NCBI GenBank assembly: GCA_934045075.1
Contig: OW203727.1
Coordinates: forward strand, 22,643,311 to 22,707,310
From: Yponomeuta sedellus
Taxonomy: Eukaryota; Arthropoda; Insecta; Lepidoptera; Yponomeutidae
Length of the DNA: 64,000 bases
Direction: 5' to 3'
The translations under genes were made by a program, and so were the position numbers. The notes beneath the pieces are model-generated. The model was given only the letters and a program-made list of their open reading frames with translations, had not been told where the DNA came from and did no database searches. Positions 28,791 through 39,254 of this stretch are shown here, piece after piece; positions within the stretch are counted from its first letter, which is position 1, and each line of letters starts with the position of its first letter.

Positions 28791-29422
28791 ACCCGTATTC
28801 CAGGACGCTCCTCGAAGTTTTCCTTCACCCCACTCTTGCTCAACCAAGGAAAACAGTATTTTAAAACGTATTAAATTTCCTCCAATCGATCTAGTTTCTC
28901 ACTCGAGTCGAGGAGTCAACTGTCAAAGCTAAGGTACCTCGGGACCTACCTTAAAGCCTCCTCGAGAAAGAAAAACTTCTGCCCGTCAAAACTTAGCAAT
29001 GTCATTGCCATTGCCAACATATAAAACCAAACGTGTGGACTCGGCCTAGAGAATAGCACCAACCCAATTCTTCCCGCTGGTGTCGTAAAAGGCGACTAAG
29101 GGACACAAACCGGGGGGTGGGCAGCAGCGCCCCCTGCAGTACAATTCCACCGAACTGCGATCCCCAACCCGCATGCCCAGCGTGGGGATTATGGGCATTA
29201 GCCCCTATGATAGCACAACGTGGCGCTCTTTAGGGGAGGGCTATGTCCAGCAGTGGACTAGTAGAGCCTGACGACGACGACGAAAACCAAACTCGCAGTC
29301 GAGTTAAATTCCAAATACTAACTGGTAATACTAACTCAAGGAAATGCCTCCACTTCTCCTCGACTCCACCTCCGTTAAGTATTGACTCGAGGAGACTTCG
29401 AGGAACGTCTTGGCATACGGGT
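28791..29422. mobile_element. MITE with inverted ends, split by a LINE tail
   Basis: ACCCGTATTCCAGGACGCTC plus CTCGAAGTTTTCCTT at the left mirrors TTCGAGGAACGTCTTGGCAT plus ACGGGT at the right. GAGTCGAGGAG-type repeats occur in both arms. A LINE tail alpha fills 29025-29283. Target duplication was not resolved. Confidence 0.7.
29025..29283 (+). mobile_element. LINE tail alpha, plus-strand copy
   Basis: GTGTGGACTCGGCCTAGAGA, GTCGTAAAAGGCGACTAAGG, CAGCGCCCCCTGCAGTACAA, GCATGCCCAGCGTGGGGATT and TGTCCAGCAGTGGACTAGTA end in a GACGAC run. This copy gives the sense orientation of the family and shows the trinucleotide run is at the 3' end. Confidence 0.88.
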
Positions 29423-29594
29423 GTGAGAGATTGCTCTGATACTCATTGCAAATACGATCAGAGACAAAATATATATATATAATACATCTTATTATATGTA
29501 ATTCAGTTCACCCAATAGATGTATTATGTATGTACGAGTATATAAATATACTCTTCGCAATAAATCTTTTATGGAACTTCTCCCTTCCGATATC

Positions 29595-29700
29595 CACATA
29601 ACCCAAGGTTAGCTGGAAGAAAATACTTATTAGTAGCCTTTGTATTTGTACAAAGGCGAGCTTAATACTAATTTACCCCTTATTAACACCTTTTTTGTGC
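29595..29700. mobile_element. Retroelement 3' UTR remnant
   Basis: AAGGTTAGCTGGAAGAAAAT, TACAAAGGCGAGCTTAATAC and GTGCAATAAAGATTTTTTG match pieces at 17624 and 53700. No ORF. Confidence 0.55.
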
Positions 29701-29744
29701 AATAAAGATTTTTTGAATTTAATTGAATAATTTTTTTTGAAAGA

Positions 29745-29890
29745 CAAAAAGTACCCGAAACCTGCGTGCGTGCATGCAATGACTTATGAACGTCATTGAA
29801 GCGAAGGTGATCTGTCAGGATCGCGGCAAGTGGCAGTCCCTGGTCTCTGCCTACCCCTCTGAGATACAGGCGTGAGGTTATGTATGTATG
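29745..29890 (+). pseudogene. LINE tail gamma
   Basis: AAAAGTACCCGAAACCTGCG, TGCATGCAATGACTTATGAA, GCGAAGGTGATCTGTCAGGA and CAAGTGGCAGTCCCTGGTCT match the 60030 copy, which encodes RRACMQRLM and DRGKWQSLVSAYPSG. A TGATG-to-TCATT change breaks the frame around the M-N-V-D-E position. Confidence 0.8.
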
Positions 29891-30520
29891 AATTTTTTTT
29901 TGCATTGATGGCGCGAATTTTACTCCATGGTGCCCCTTAAGACAACTATGAATTTAGTAAACCATTAGTCCCGCGCGCCATTCTATTAGAACATCAAGCG
30001 ACATATAAAGTACTTTAAATTAAGAGGCATAAGATCCATTTTTGCACCTGCAAAAGGTATACCCAAGACCGCATGCATTGGCGAACTACCACGTTATATT
30101 AATCCGCATTAAGAGCCCCACGTTGGGCGCCATAAAAAGCACCATTATATTGATGTGTGTTTTGATGACCGCACGTTAAAACTTATAGCGAAAGTTGCTT
30201 TATTTCCACCCTTGGAAGTTACACGAGACCTCCAAACTACCTATAGGTCCTTTGAAGGCAACTAAGCCGAGACGAAGGGACTTTGAAAAAACATCCTATG
30301 CACAGACGTCGTTACAAAACTCAAAACAATGATTATTTAAAAATTAGACGTTGAGACATCCTACCTACCATCATACAAACCTTTTAGAAATTTAAAAACT
30401 TAAGAGGAATGCTTCAATTTTAGTCGATTCGAGTGGTTTTTTAGGCTATCTTAGAGAAAATTCTTCATGACGAGAATATAAAACTGCACCCGCGCCTCGG
30501 ATGTCCCGATATTGTTGACA
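29891..30520. other. Unassigned DNA
   Basis: No family or gene recognised, apart from a short ATGGCGCGAATTTTACTCC stretch. Confidence 0.5.
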
Positions 30521-30527
30521 ACTCTGT

Positions 30528-30712
30528 GGCGCAGCGGTAGCGCATCTGCCTACCATGCGAGAGGTCCCAAGTTCGAACCCCGGCTGAGGACAGAAAAAAA
30601 ACCCAGGTCTTGGATGTTTACATGTTTGTGATGTCGCTGTTACTGGTATCCTAGTGTGGCGCCAGAAGCAATGTATTTGCCTGTATGTAAATGTTATGGT
30701 ATGTTGCCTGGT
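30528..30712 (+). mobile_element. SINE-G copy (tRNA-Gly-like head)
   Basis: CTGTGGCGCAGCGGTAGCGC, CTGCCTACCATGCGAGAGGT and CAAGTTCGAACCCCGG give clear A and B boxes. The CTGCC-ACCA-GCG-GAGG part resembles tRNA-Gly. The body is AGGTCTTGGATGTTTACATG, ATCCTAGTGTGGCGCCAGAA and GCCTGTATGTAAATGTTATG. Confidence 0.85.
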
Positions 30713-31001
30713 GGCGCTGGTGCATTTCCCTTTACGACAAAAACGACGCTATGCTACGTACTATTAAGGTTTGTATTGTGTTACTTTGACTATTTGTTAT
30801 TAAGGTTTTCGTTTTTTTGTTTGTGATTAAGTGAAACAAAGAAATAAACAATATGTCTATGACGCTACGACAACGGGCACGGGTGTAGAGCCTGCTGCGG
30901 ATTCCCCTCAACACAATCTTTCCGATCGAGGAGCCAAGAGGCAGACGTGTTGTCGATTTATCTTTATTTCAAATTGAAATTCGTGTAATACAGTCATTTT
31001 A

Positions 31002-31100
31002 ACAAACGAACGACCAAACGAACGAACTAACACACGAACGACCAAACGAACGAACTAACACACAAACGACCAAACAAACAAACAAATAAACAAACAAACT
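31002..31100. repeat. 28-bp minisatellite, about three units
   Basis: AACGACCAAACGAACGAACT and AACACACG repeat three times and decay into AAACAAACAAACAAAT. Confidence 0.75.
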
Positions 31101-31460
31101 GTCGCACGTCATCGCCACGTCTCCTTCATATAAACCGTACATTTGACACCGTCACAAAGCACGCTTCTTGAAAAAAAAACTACACTCCTTAGTTAACTCG
31201 ACTGTATTATGAGTAAGTGCCGTGGAAATGAGCCACATCATACCTCGTGTACACAGACCTAATCCGAGTTTTGACGCGTAAAATACTGGCAGGAAAATGA
31301 AACAAACCTCAAAGCGGGCGACAGAAAAAGTATGAGAAGAACGAGCCCCGTATCAACGTCAAATTCATTACGTTGCGAAGGCGGCACACCAAGAGAGCCA
31401 ATCGGGGCAAATTGAATCGCCAGCGAAGTTGACCGAACACTATTAGTTAGATACTATTAA
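31101..31460. other. Unassigned DNA
   Basis: No family or gene recognised. Confidence 0.5.
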
Positions 31461-31462
31461 AA

Positions 31463-31825
31463 AGAAGCGCCCGTGGCCTAGTCGAACCGAGTGATTGGAA
31501 TCAATCACTAGAGTTAAGCAACAACAGGCGCCGTACGGTGCAGGACGGGTTACCGTCTCGTGACTACCGCTATTGGCATTTTTCCGAGCGCTTTCGTGCT
31601 TCGCAAGGCACGCTTGGTGCCGGATGTCATGTAATGGCAATCGTTAAGTCAGCAGTCGTTAAGCCATGTCAGAGGCCTCATGCGCGACTTGATAACTTTT
31701 GAGAGTAAGGCTCGCCACTGTCTTACAATCCTCCACCAACCCGGACTTGGCTCCCGTGGTGGAGTATGGCGTAACCTTCCTGCGATGCAGGAAGAGACCC
31801 GTGCCCCAGCAGTGGGGTTGATATC
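31463..31825 (+). mobile_element. SINE-5S, near full length
   Basis: GAAGCGCCCGTGGCCTAGTC, GAGTTAAGCAACAACAGGCG, GTGCAGGACGGGTTACCGTC, CTTCGCAAGGCACGC, AATCCTCCACCAACCCGGAC and GATGCAGGAAGAGACCCGTG then GGGTTGATATCGA. It has an extra GTCAGCAGTCGTTAAG duplication and lacks part of AAGCCGTTGGTGCC. Confidence 0.85.
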
Positions 31826-32024
31826 GAAAGAGAAAACTGTCGTGACAAAAGAGCTAACATTTTAAAATTAGAAGACATATAAGGATAGTTGAACATAGAG
31901 AACAGCTTACTGTATTTTGGCCTTTACATCTATGTGACATCGTCCACTGACACCTTCACTCACACTTGATGGGTGAAGGGACCACTCGGACGCGCGACTG
32001 AAAGAAACATTCATAAGTTTATTT
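31826..32024. other. Unassigned DNA
   Basis: No family recognised. It contains TGATGGGTGAAGGGACCACT but nothing more of a known element. Confidence 0.45.
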
Positions 32025-32100
32025 TCTATGTAGCCTAAATACGTCCCACTGCAAAACACACACCTCCTCACAGAAAGAGAGAGTGTAGGAAATAAAATGC
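32025..32100 (-). mobile_element. SINE-L tail fragment
   Basis: CTATGTAGCCTAAATACGTC and CCACTGCAAAACACAC then AGAAAGAGAGAGTGTAGG is the SINE-L end. GAGTATGGGCTTAACTACTC at 32290 continues the same element, so about 190 bp of other sequence is inserted between. Confidence 0.65.
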
Positions 32101-32820
32101 TGGTATGTTTTAAGAGCGTGGACTGTATTTTAAAATAAAAATGAAAAAGGTACCACCGACAGGCACGAATGCAAAAAGGGCAAGAACATTGCCATACACG
32201 AAAAATGAGATGACAATTCTAAGTGTTGCTATAATGAAACATGTAATAAATTACTATTTTCTCATATGTTGAAATAGTTTTTCTAACAAAGAGTATGGGC
32301 TTAACTACTCGTACCACTCGCAGTGACGCACTATAATAATGGGCAGCCGAATGTCAGCGCCTACGCATAGTATAATAGAGAGAGAGAGAGAGGGAAACAA
32401 TTTATTCAACTGCACAATACTAAAACATAATAAAACAGTAACAAATTCACAAAACACAACAGAACATTATCAGATACACAAAGTTTACATTGCATTACAA
32501 AAAAACAGAGAAAAAAGAAGCAAATAAGAAATTTTTAACCAAATAATGGGAGATAGACATTTTTAAATTAAATAAAAGAAGCCAACAAATATAACAAATA
32601 ATAACTAATACTTAACATAATAAAATAAACTGCGTGACGCTCGCTCACAATGTTTGTTCTATAACGTTCGCTGCTCACTCGGTGTGAATTCAGCCATTAG
32701 AATCCGTATGCATTAGCCGTGGAGGGCTAATGACGTGAGACCCTTAATGCACAAGTTCGTCGAGTTTCTGAACGATATTCCATGTACCGGATTAACGGAC
32801 GGGACGACCAATTTGAGACA
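32101..32820. other. Unassigned DNA between SINE fragments
   Basis: It contains the displaced SINE-L piece at 32290-32330 and a GA run (AGAGAGAGAGAGAGGG) near 32375-32390. The rest is A-rich and has no recognised element. Confidence 0.45.
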
Positions 32821-32824
32821 TACA

Positions 32825-32885
32825 TGCGATGCAGGAAGAGAGCCGTACCCCAGCAGTGGGGACATACAAGGGTTGATATCGAAGC
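32825..32885 (+). mobile_element. SINE-5S 3' end fragment
   Basis: GCGATGCAGGAAGAGAGCCG, CCCCAGCAGTGGGGACATAC and AAGGGTTGATATCGA are the last 60 bp of the family. The intact 3' end is consistent with 5' truncation during insertion. Confidence 0.8.
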
Positions 32886-32925
32886 CTTATCACATGATAA
32901 ATGACATTGGTGACATTTATTAACG

Positions 32926-33245
32926 TTGGCCGGCCTAGTGGATAACGTGCTTGACTACCAAAACAAGCTCGTAGGTTCGATTACCATTGGTGGCCGTTGT
33001 AGCGAAAGCGGTGATAGCGAAGCGGTAGAGCGGCAGCTTCTCAATCGGGAGGTCGTGGGTTCGAATCCCGGCATGTACTTGACTTTGACTTTGTCTTCTA
33101 AGTTATGTAAGTACATTATAGTAGCAATTCCACTCGCTATCGGTATTGGAAAACATGGTGATGAAACATTAGTATCTGAAGTGTTAACATACTCTTGCTA
33201 CGTACACTCTCGGTCTGAAAATGTTTACCACCTTAAGGTTGGTAA
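32926..33245 (+). mobile_element. Dimeric-head SINE with SINE-L body
   Basis: Two tRNA-like heads stand in line: GGCCTAGTGGATAACG ... GTAGGTTCGATTACC, then GCGAAGCGGTAGAGCGG ... TCGTGGGTTCGAATCCCGG. The SINE-L body follows (TTTGTCTTCTAAGTTATGTA, GTAGCAATTCCACTCGCTAT, AAACATGGTGATGAAACA). The 117-codon frame across it is an artefact. Confidence 0.75.
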
Positions 33246-33640
33246 TTGCATGCACAAATCTATGCCATATGGTCGATGATATTATGTGATTTGATTAGGC
33301 ATAGAGCATAGATTAGGCACAGAGCATAGAAGAAGCCATAGAGATTGACCCAAGCGAGGTTGCCATGGTTTTACAATCCATTTCATCCTAGTATTTTTGA
33401 TAAATTTCATGGTAAAAAATTCAATTATGTCAACTTTCAAATAAAGAAAAGAGTTTCATCATCAAAACGTCATGAGTACTCTTTTTGTTAGAATCGATGC
33501 TACAACTATTAAAAAGTAATACTTACCTAGATATAGCATTTTAGACTTTACTGCACACAGTGCTAAAGAACCTAATTTGAAAACTGACAAATATTTTTAG
33601 ACCGCGACCGTACAATGGCCCAACTATGAGGCTAAGTGCG
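33246..33640. other. Unassigned DNA with a short tandem repeat
   Basis: GATTAGGCATAGAGCATA / GATTAGGCACAGAGCATA (33293-33330) is a two-copy 18-bp repeat. Nothing else is recognised. Confidence 0.5.
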
Positions 33641-33644
33641 GAAA

Positions 33645-33790
33645 TCTCGTCGTCGTCAGGCTATATTAATCCACTGCTGGATATACATCTCCCCTAATAA
33701 ACGCCATAGCGCCCTGTCCTCAGCTTGCCGCATCCAGCAATGCAGCCTGCAGTTTTTCGCAGATCGTCATCCCACGGCGGAAATCACAGG
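33645..33790 (-). pseudogene. LINE tail beta, decayed reverse transcriptase end
   Basis: GTCGTCGTCAGGCTATATTA (tail side), CCACTGCTGGATATACATCT, CGCCCTGTCCTCAGCTTGCC, GCATCCAGCA and GTTTTTCGCAGATCGTCATC correspond in reverse to WDDDLRKTA and W-M-R-Q-A-E-D-R-A. A few bases differ in the C-W region, so the frame is broken. Confidence 0.75.
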
Positions 33791-33799
33791 TTTAACGAA

Positions 33800-34150
33800 A
33801 TGGAGGCCGCTGTGCTTGATTTGGCAAACACTTGATTTGGCTTCATTCTGTGTGTTTTTTCATGCATATGATGTCCTTGCCTGGTCGCTACAGTACAAGG
33901 CATCCTAATTTGGGACCAGGAAAAGTAAGTATAGACGTTGTAGTATTCATTTTAATGATCAAATACTTATAAGAAACTAATACATACCAGAGGAAGTCTT
34001 CGCCACGTTTGCCAACGAAATGACTGCGTGATCGATCAAAATTCCGGATCTTACCTGTAACCAAACGCAAGCTAGGATTAACAAATCAGTAATAAATATC
34101 GGAAGCGGTATTGGCAACCACTCAAATCAAAGAGCTGCATACGAAATCGT
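33800..34150. other. Unassigned DNA
   Basis: No recognised family. This is the left flank of the candidate composite element starting at 34152. Confidence 0.45.
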
Positions 34151-34508
34151 ACACTGAAAAAACTCGATGCCAACTAAGTCGTCTTTTCTCTTAGTTGACG
34201 CTAAAATGGTTGGAAGAAAGCTGCTTATGGCTATTTTAGGCAACAATATAGTAGCTGCAACAAGAGTGCAATTGGTGCAACAACCAACTTAATTTGCTCA
34301 AATCTATTTGGTTGCAATTGCTTGTTATAATGAACATTCTCATTAAAAGTGACAAATTCTTATTTGACCTAAAATAACTCTTTATTGAATATATTTCTTA
34401 TTCCTTTTTGGGCTTACCAAGATCTAGTGTTTGTATTTACGTTAATATGTTAATTAAGTTACAGAAGTGCAACGTTAGAATAATTAATGTATATGTTGCG
34501 ATAAACAA

Positions 34509-34740
34509 GTATGAAAATTGAATTAAGTAGGACTATTTACTAATTTTACGTTTTATCATTATAGATATAAGCATCAAAAAATATTTGGTTCGATACATTT
34601 ATAATATCATAACAAATAATTTTATACTTTAAATTGAATAGGACTAGTAACTAATTTTAAGTTTTAGATTATAGATACAAACATCAAAAATATTTGGTTC
34701 AATACATTTGTAAAATCAAAACAAATCAATTATACATATT
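34509..34740. repeat. Two-copy tandem repeat, about 122 bp
   Basis: AGGACTATTTACTAATTTTA ... CATCAAAAAATATTTGGTTC recurs as AGGACTAGTAACTAATTTTA ... CATCAAAAATATTTGGTTCA. It is non-coding. Confidence 0.8.
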
Positions 34741-35088
34741 AAATTAACAATGTTCTTAGTAGCATCAACAATCTGCACTTAGTAAATCTAAACAAGCAAA
34801 GTATCAATTTGACGGTGTTCATATTTGACGCTAAAAAGAGCGACACCCCTCGGACCCCGTGCATCCAACTCCAGCCCCGCGCCGCGGGGCACGCGTGCCT
34901 GCTAGTTACCCCGCCCGCGGGACCGGACACCTTTCCACCGTTTTTTTGCTATGAAGTTTTGAGCTTGAGAGGCTGCTAAAGCAATCTCTAGAATCGTCAG
35001 CGCTGCTCATTTACAAGGGTGGTGCCTTGGACGGAGATTCTACAAGAAACTTGTTAGCTTCGGTGATTGCGAAGGCAATTCTTAATGA

Positions 35089-36256
35089 GAAACTAAATAC
35101 GCCAGTAGTTGGAAGCAATATTTCAATTGGACAAAATTGATAACCGAGCTTTTTCCTGGAGAGAGAACAACTACTTATTACATACCAGGCTGTACAACAG
35201 CCTCGGGTGTCGTTCGTCAAGCTCGAGGCAAACTGGTACACCAAGTCCTCAATAAGCGGAGGCGCCTTCAACAACTGGGATCGCTTACAGCTAAAAATAG
35301 GAACAGGGAGGAATCCCCCAGTTCGCCTGCCTCAACTTAAAGACCATTGCCCGAAAGCTTCATGAGCACCTTAAATGAAACAGCAGAGGATGATTTATTA
35401 TGGCTCCATAATAGCTCCGAGCCGTGGGACTTGGTTGAGACAAAGTGGAAACTCACAATAAAACAACGAATTCATGATTTAAGAAAAGGAGACACGCCTA
35501 TAGAAGCTTATTTCAACCAATACCCAGCATTCAAGAAACCTCAACGTTATACCCTGGTATGTATGTACCAATGAATTATCCTATTAAGACATGGAATATA
35601 TTTTTCAGAATAATCTACTTATTAACAAATACCTAAGCTTGTCTTTACCAATTTCGGTACTGTCGATTTGGATTCAATTTATTTATCTAAGCTTCCTATA
35701 TTTTATTGTGCATTTTTGTTTCAGCTACTCAACGACTTCTACGAACTTTATGAAGACTAAAACAGTTTGTTTGCTATCTTTCCAGTAGCAAAACTAAAAT
35801 TTTTATTTTTACTTAAAGAGAGAAAATCTAAAGACATCTTCTGTCAAGAATTATTATGCCTGGCTGATTGTAAGTACATAAAATATTATTTATCCAACCC
35901 AATGAACACACCCTTCAAATTAAAGTTTTCTAGCTCCAGCAGTTTAATTAATGCAAGAAACTTAGAAAATGATTGATTTGATTTATTGTTTTCTTTTATT
36001 TATCTATTGTTGTTCTTTTGTTTCAGCTTATGAAGAATACAGAAATCTCGCAGCTTTCTTGTCCATAGCGTTCCTCTTAAATACATCAACGGTCCAACAA
36101 TAAAAAAAGAAAAAACAAAAAGACGGGCCCACTGGACGCCCGTGGAAGCCGTCTAAGGCAGAAACGCGTGATGCGTTTGTCAAACATGTCAAGTCTGACG
36201 CTGAGATAGGACAGGCTATTCAATTGAGGCTAAAAAATCTTAGTGACAAGGGTATA
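35089..36256 (+). pseudogene. Decayed three-exon gene of an uncharacterised protein family, 5' part
   Basis: A single phase can be followed through three exons. Exon 1 (about 35089-35556) contains SWKQYFNWTKLITELFPGER, then TYYIPGCTT, QARGKLVHQVLNKRRRL and YFNQYPAFKKPQRYTL. The donor is CTG|GTATGT at 35557 and the acceptor TTTCAG ends at 35724. Exon 2 (35725-35869) starts LLNDFYELYED, with donor ATT|GTAAGT and acceptor TTTCAG ending 36026. Exon 3 (from 36027) has YEEYRNLAAFLSIAFLLNTS, GRPWKPSKAETRDAFVKHVK and AIQLRLKNLSDKGI. Splice phases (0, then 1) keep one frame. Three in-frame TAA stops (35338, 35758, 36101) show it is dead or the model is incomplete. Upstream, a shifted frame (DSTRNLLASVIAKAILNEKL) may be the lost N-terminal continuation. 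The layout (FP-rich head, 'QYPAFK', 'FVKHVKS', 'PQPYVMIVG') reminds me of uncharacterised metazoan proteins of unknown function. I do not assign a function. A transposon interrupts it at 36257. Confidence 0.65.
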
Positions 36257-38370
36257 TGGGTCAATTTCCCAGGAGAAAATTTTCGCGGCGGGGCTGAAAA
36301 CGGTAGTGCCAATCGTTTTAATTGTGTCCTAATATTTTTTTATGTCTAGAATATAATGGTACCTACACGCGTGCACTTATATATTTTTACTGAGATACTT
36401 AGAAATATTTTATAAAAAAACACAATCCCTCAAATTTTAAGTTCGGTGCTTGTCCCAGCTCCCGTTTGCTTTGGAATATGACCTTCCAAAGAAAAACTAG
36501 TAAAATGTATGGACTAACTTTTATATAAGGTTGTTAGTAATTAGGTAAGGCATCGCTTGAAGGGTTTTTAATTCATTTAACAATACAAACGAGAAAGCAG
36601 AAGGTCAAAACACAAGTGTCCCAAGGAATTCCATAAATTCGGTGAGCTAAACTAAATCAAGTACAACTTCGCCCAGTAAAGCGGCATTCCCCCCCCGCTG
36701 CTCCTAGCCTCCGTGGCCAGTCTCGCTTTGGCGTTCTCAACGGACAGATGCTCTAGATTTGCCTTCGTGTTCCCGCCAGAACTGTGAGTATTTCATATCG
36801 GTGCGTCACGAAGAAAATCCTTTAAAATCGGTGTACGGTCTACTTTTGTTCTGTGTGTCTTTTTAACTTTCATTATGATTAAAGGCAATGGCTTTTTGCG
36901 TGATGTTTTGAGTGTAGTATTCCAATAAAACCGGCAATGGCTCAGTAACTAGTGATTTGTGTTTTTGTTAAAAAATCATGCCTCGGTGTTTTCATTTCGG
37001 TTGACTCGGTGTAGCTAAATTGTCAACCGAAATGAAAAACCCTTTCATTTCGGTTATCTTTTTTCATTTCGGTTCCTTCGGTGTAAATCTGTTTCATTTC
37101 GGTGTAAGATCTATTAACTTCGGTGAATTTTTTTTCATCACGGTGTACTTTTACTGGGTAACAATCCGGTGTATTTTTATTTAAAATCGGTGTTTTCTAT
37201 ATAGGATGCTTCTGCCAAAAAATATTGTAAGGAGGAAGAACAACATTTTCTAAGTACTACGGCCCATCGGCAACAAAAGGTTCGTATGTTAGAGTATGTA
37301 GTATATTTCGATTAGCGCGCACAGTGACAGCATAAGGCCCGAATTAACGTTTTTTTGTTTGACTTCAAACTTTCAACATTAGTATAAATTGACAGTTTTA
37401 AGTCAATGTGTGTTTTAAGTCAATCTGTGTGTTTGTGTGACTGCGTGTCTGCGTGGAATATTATATAATAAATAATTGAAATGAGAATATTATATTTTTT
37501 GTAGGTTTACTTTACTTTTTGAATGCATATCTTGTGAGCAGAATATTATAAATCTAATGTAACAATTTGATCTCCTACCCCCTAACTAATAAAAGTTCAT
37601 ATGAAAAAGGTGGAACGGGACAGAGCACACACTACACACTATATTATAGCTGTACAACTTTTAATTAGTACGGAGGATAATGTGTAATTGTAACACGTGA
37701 CAAAATTAGTGTACCTAAAGTTATTGTGATAACGTTGTTTGCTTGTGTAAAATTTTGATATATTTAAAAGTGTGCGGTGATTGGTGCGTAGTAAATGTTT
37801 AATCATATCTTATTCCTTTTACTTATTCCGCCAAATTCTGTTATTGTTGGGCGGAAATACGAGTGATATTTTAGACAGTAAAAGATTAATTAGTAGGGTG
37901 GGCCAAAATTTACGTTTTTTACAAAATGGATATGGCCTAGCAAAAAAAAGGTGTGTGCTAAAATATATGACAAGTAAAAATAAGTTAAAAAATAGACTTC
38001 TTTCAGCCTCCACTTTTTTAAAAAAATGTTGACTTAGTATACCCTAGAATAAATAAATCCACTCCTTCCACTAGAATCATACTGTAAATAGGAATATTTG
38101 AAATTCGGTGCAAATCTTTCATTTTAGTGCTTTTTTTTCTTTCATTTCGGTGTCGATTCTTTCATTTCGGTGGGCATTCGTTTAATTTCGGTGATGCCTA
38201 AACTTTTATGCTCAATATCTACCTAAATATGTACAGTATGATAATGCTGTTCAAGTATGACAATAATACGTTAATGAGAATTAGACTAAGACTTTCAAAA
38301 CCGGGAAATACATTAAGATAAAAAAGTCAACCGAAATGAGTCAAAAATCACACTTGTTGAAATTGACCCA
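36257..38370. mobile_element. 2.1-kb TIR element with TA target duplication and TTTCATTTCGGT sub-terminal repeats
   Basis: TGGGTCAATTTC (36257-36268) is mirrored by GAAATTGACCCA (38359-38370), with TA at 36255-36256 and 38371-38372. Deleting the element and one TA rejoins the interrupted reading frame (DKGI to SPQPYVMIVG), which independently confirms both ends. TTTCATTTCGGT or close variants occur at about 36990, 37043, 37062, 37091, 38149, 38160 and 38182. Reverse copies are near 37025 and 38329, and weaker ATCGGTG forms at 36800, 36833 and 37186. No transposase is seen. The 83-codon frame at 37781 has no known motif. TA duplication fits the Tc1/mariner group or another TA-targeting family. 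Confidence 0.85.
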
Positions 38371-38449
38371 TATCACCACAACCCTACGTAATGATCGTTG
38401 GTGAGTCACTAAAAACTATCAAAACGTATTTGGTAATTGGCAATGCATT
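38371..38449 (+). pseudogene. Decayed gene, continuation after the transposon
   Basis: The frame resumes as SPQPYVMIVGESLKTIKTYL and VIGNAFI, in phase with the upstream exon once the element is removed. It stops where a SINE-I has inserted at about 38450. No further homologous sequence is seen beyond the SINE. Confidence 0.65.
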
Positions 38450-38609
38450 TATACTATTTTCATTTTTAATGCACTAACCCGTGCTAAGGACAAAATTAAA
38501 AACCTATTTAGAGGCTAAAAATTTAACCCATGCCGGGATTCGAACCCGCAACCTCTGGCTATCCGTGCCAGCGCTCTATCAATTGAGCCAAGATAGCCAG
38601 AGGTTGCGG
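38450..38609 (-). mobile_element. SINE-I inserted in the decayed gene, with a short folded-back end
   Basis: ACTATTTTCATTTTTAATGC, AGGACAAAATTAAAAACCTA and CAACCTCTGGCTATCCGTGC run minus-strand to AATTGAGCCA. The strand then flips to GATAGCCAGAGGTTGCGG. It begins with the full tail, like other folded-back copies. Confidence 0.8.
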
Positions 38610-38629
38610 AATGTGACAAAATGACAAAA

Positions 38630-38893
38630 TGAATGTGATTTTTTTAACGCTATTGTTTGATTAATTGGCATAAATTACAAATAATACATTTTCATGTAAT
38701 AATGTCACTTAATGTAACACATGGAACATGAATACTCGCAGTACTTAACGGAAAGTTATATTTAACTCTAAGATGTAGTTTATAAGAAAAGTATAATAGT
38801 TAGTGGCAAGTTAAAAATAAATGTGATTTTCTTACATTGTTGTTTTATTAGTTGGCATAAATTACTGATTAATACAATTATTATGTCACATAA
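38630..38893. repeat. Imperfect direct repeat, about 190-bp spacing
   Basis: AATGTGATTTTTTTAACGCT with TTGGCATAAATTACAAATAA (38631-38685) recurs as AATGTGATTTTCTTACATTG with TTGGCATAAATTACTGATTA (38820-38875). Its right end overlaps the start of the foldback element. Confidence 0.7.
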
Positions 38894-39229
38894 TAAATTC
38901 AACTATGGCACATTTAATATAAGTACATGATCCATTGTTGTATTTACTTAGCTAGTTTAGTAGGTACCTATGCAGGGTTTAAAAAAGTATTTTGAATCTT
39001 TAGGATTTATGTATTTCTGCTACTCATGCCCAACAATTTTACGCAAGGATCTCGAGTCCTGACCCATGTTCTCTGGGTAAAATAGTGGGCATGAGGAGCA
39101 GAATTCTGAAGATTCAAAATACTTTTTTTACACCCTGTATAGGTATCTACTGAACTAGCTAAGTAAATGCGACAGTGGATCTTGTGTATGATGAAAAAGT
39201 GCCATAGTTTTATTTATTAACTGTCATAA
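38881..39229. mobile_element. Foldback element with roughly 140-bp arms
   Basis: TTATGTCACATAATAAATTC, TTTACTTAGCTAGTTTAGTA, AAAAAGTATTTTGAATCTTT and CTGCTACTCATGCCC at the left are mirrored by GGGCATGAGGAGCAGAATTC, AGATTCAAAATACTTTTTTT, CTGAACTAGCTAAGTAAATG and TTTATTTATTAACTGTCATAA. The loop is only about 60 bp. No coding capacity. Confidence 0.85.
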
Positions 39230-39254
39230 TATCATCAACAACCCTTTTTGGTTG

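Noticed and set aside
34167..34292. Small 41-codon ORF at the start of the composite element
   Set aside because: It is open and begins with ATG but has no motif or homologue I recognise, and it overlaps the presumed terminal region.
34739..34930. Minus ORF over the GC-rich patch as an exon
   Set aside because: No splice sites or family. The reading frame is kept open only by base composition.
36257..38370. Helitron as the class of the 2.1-kb element
   Set aside because: It has inverted ends and a TA duplication, and lacks a 5' TC / 3' CTRR hairpin end.
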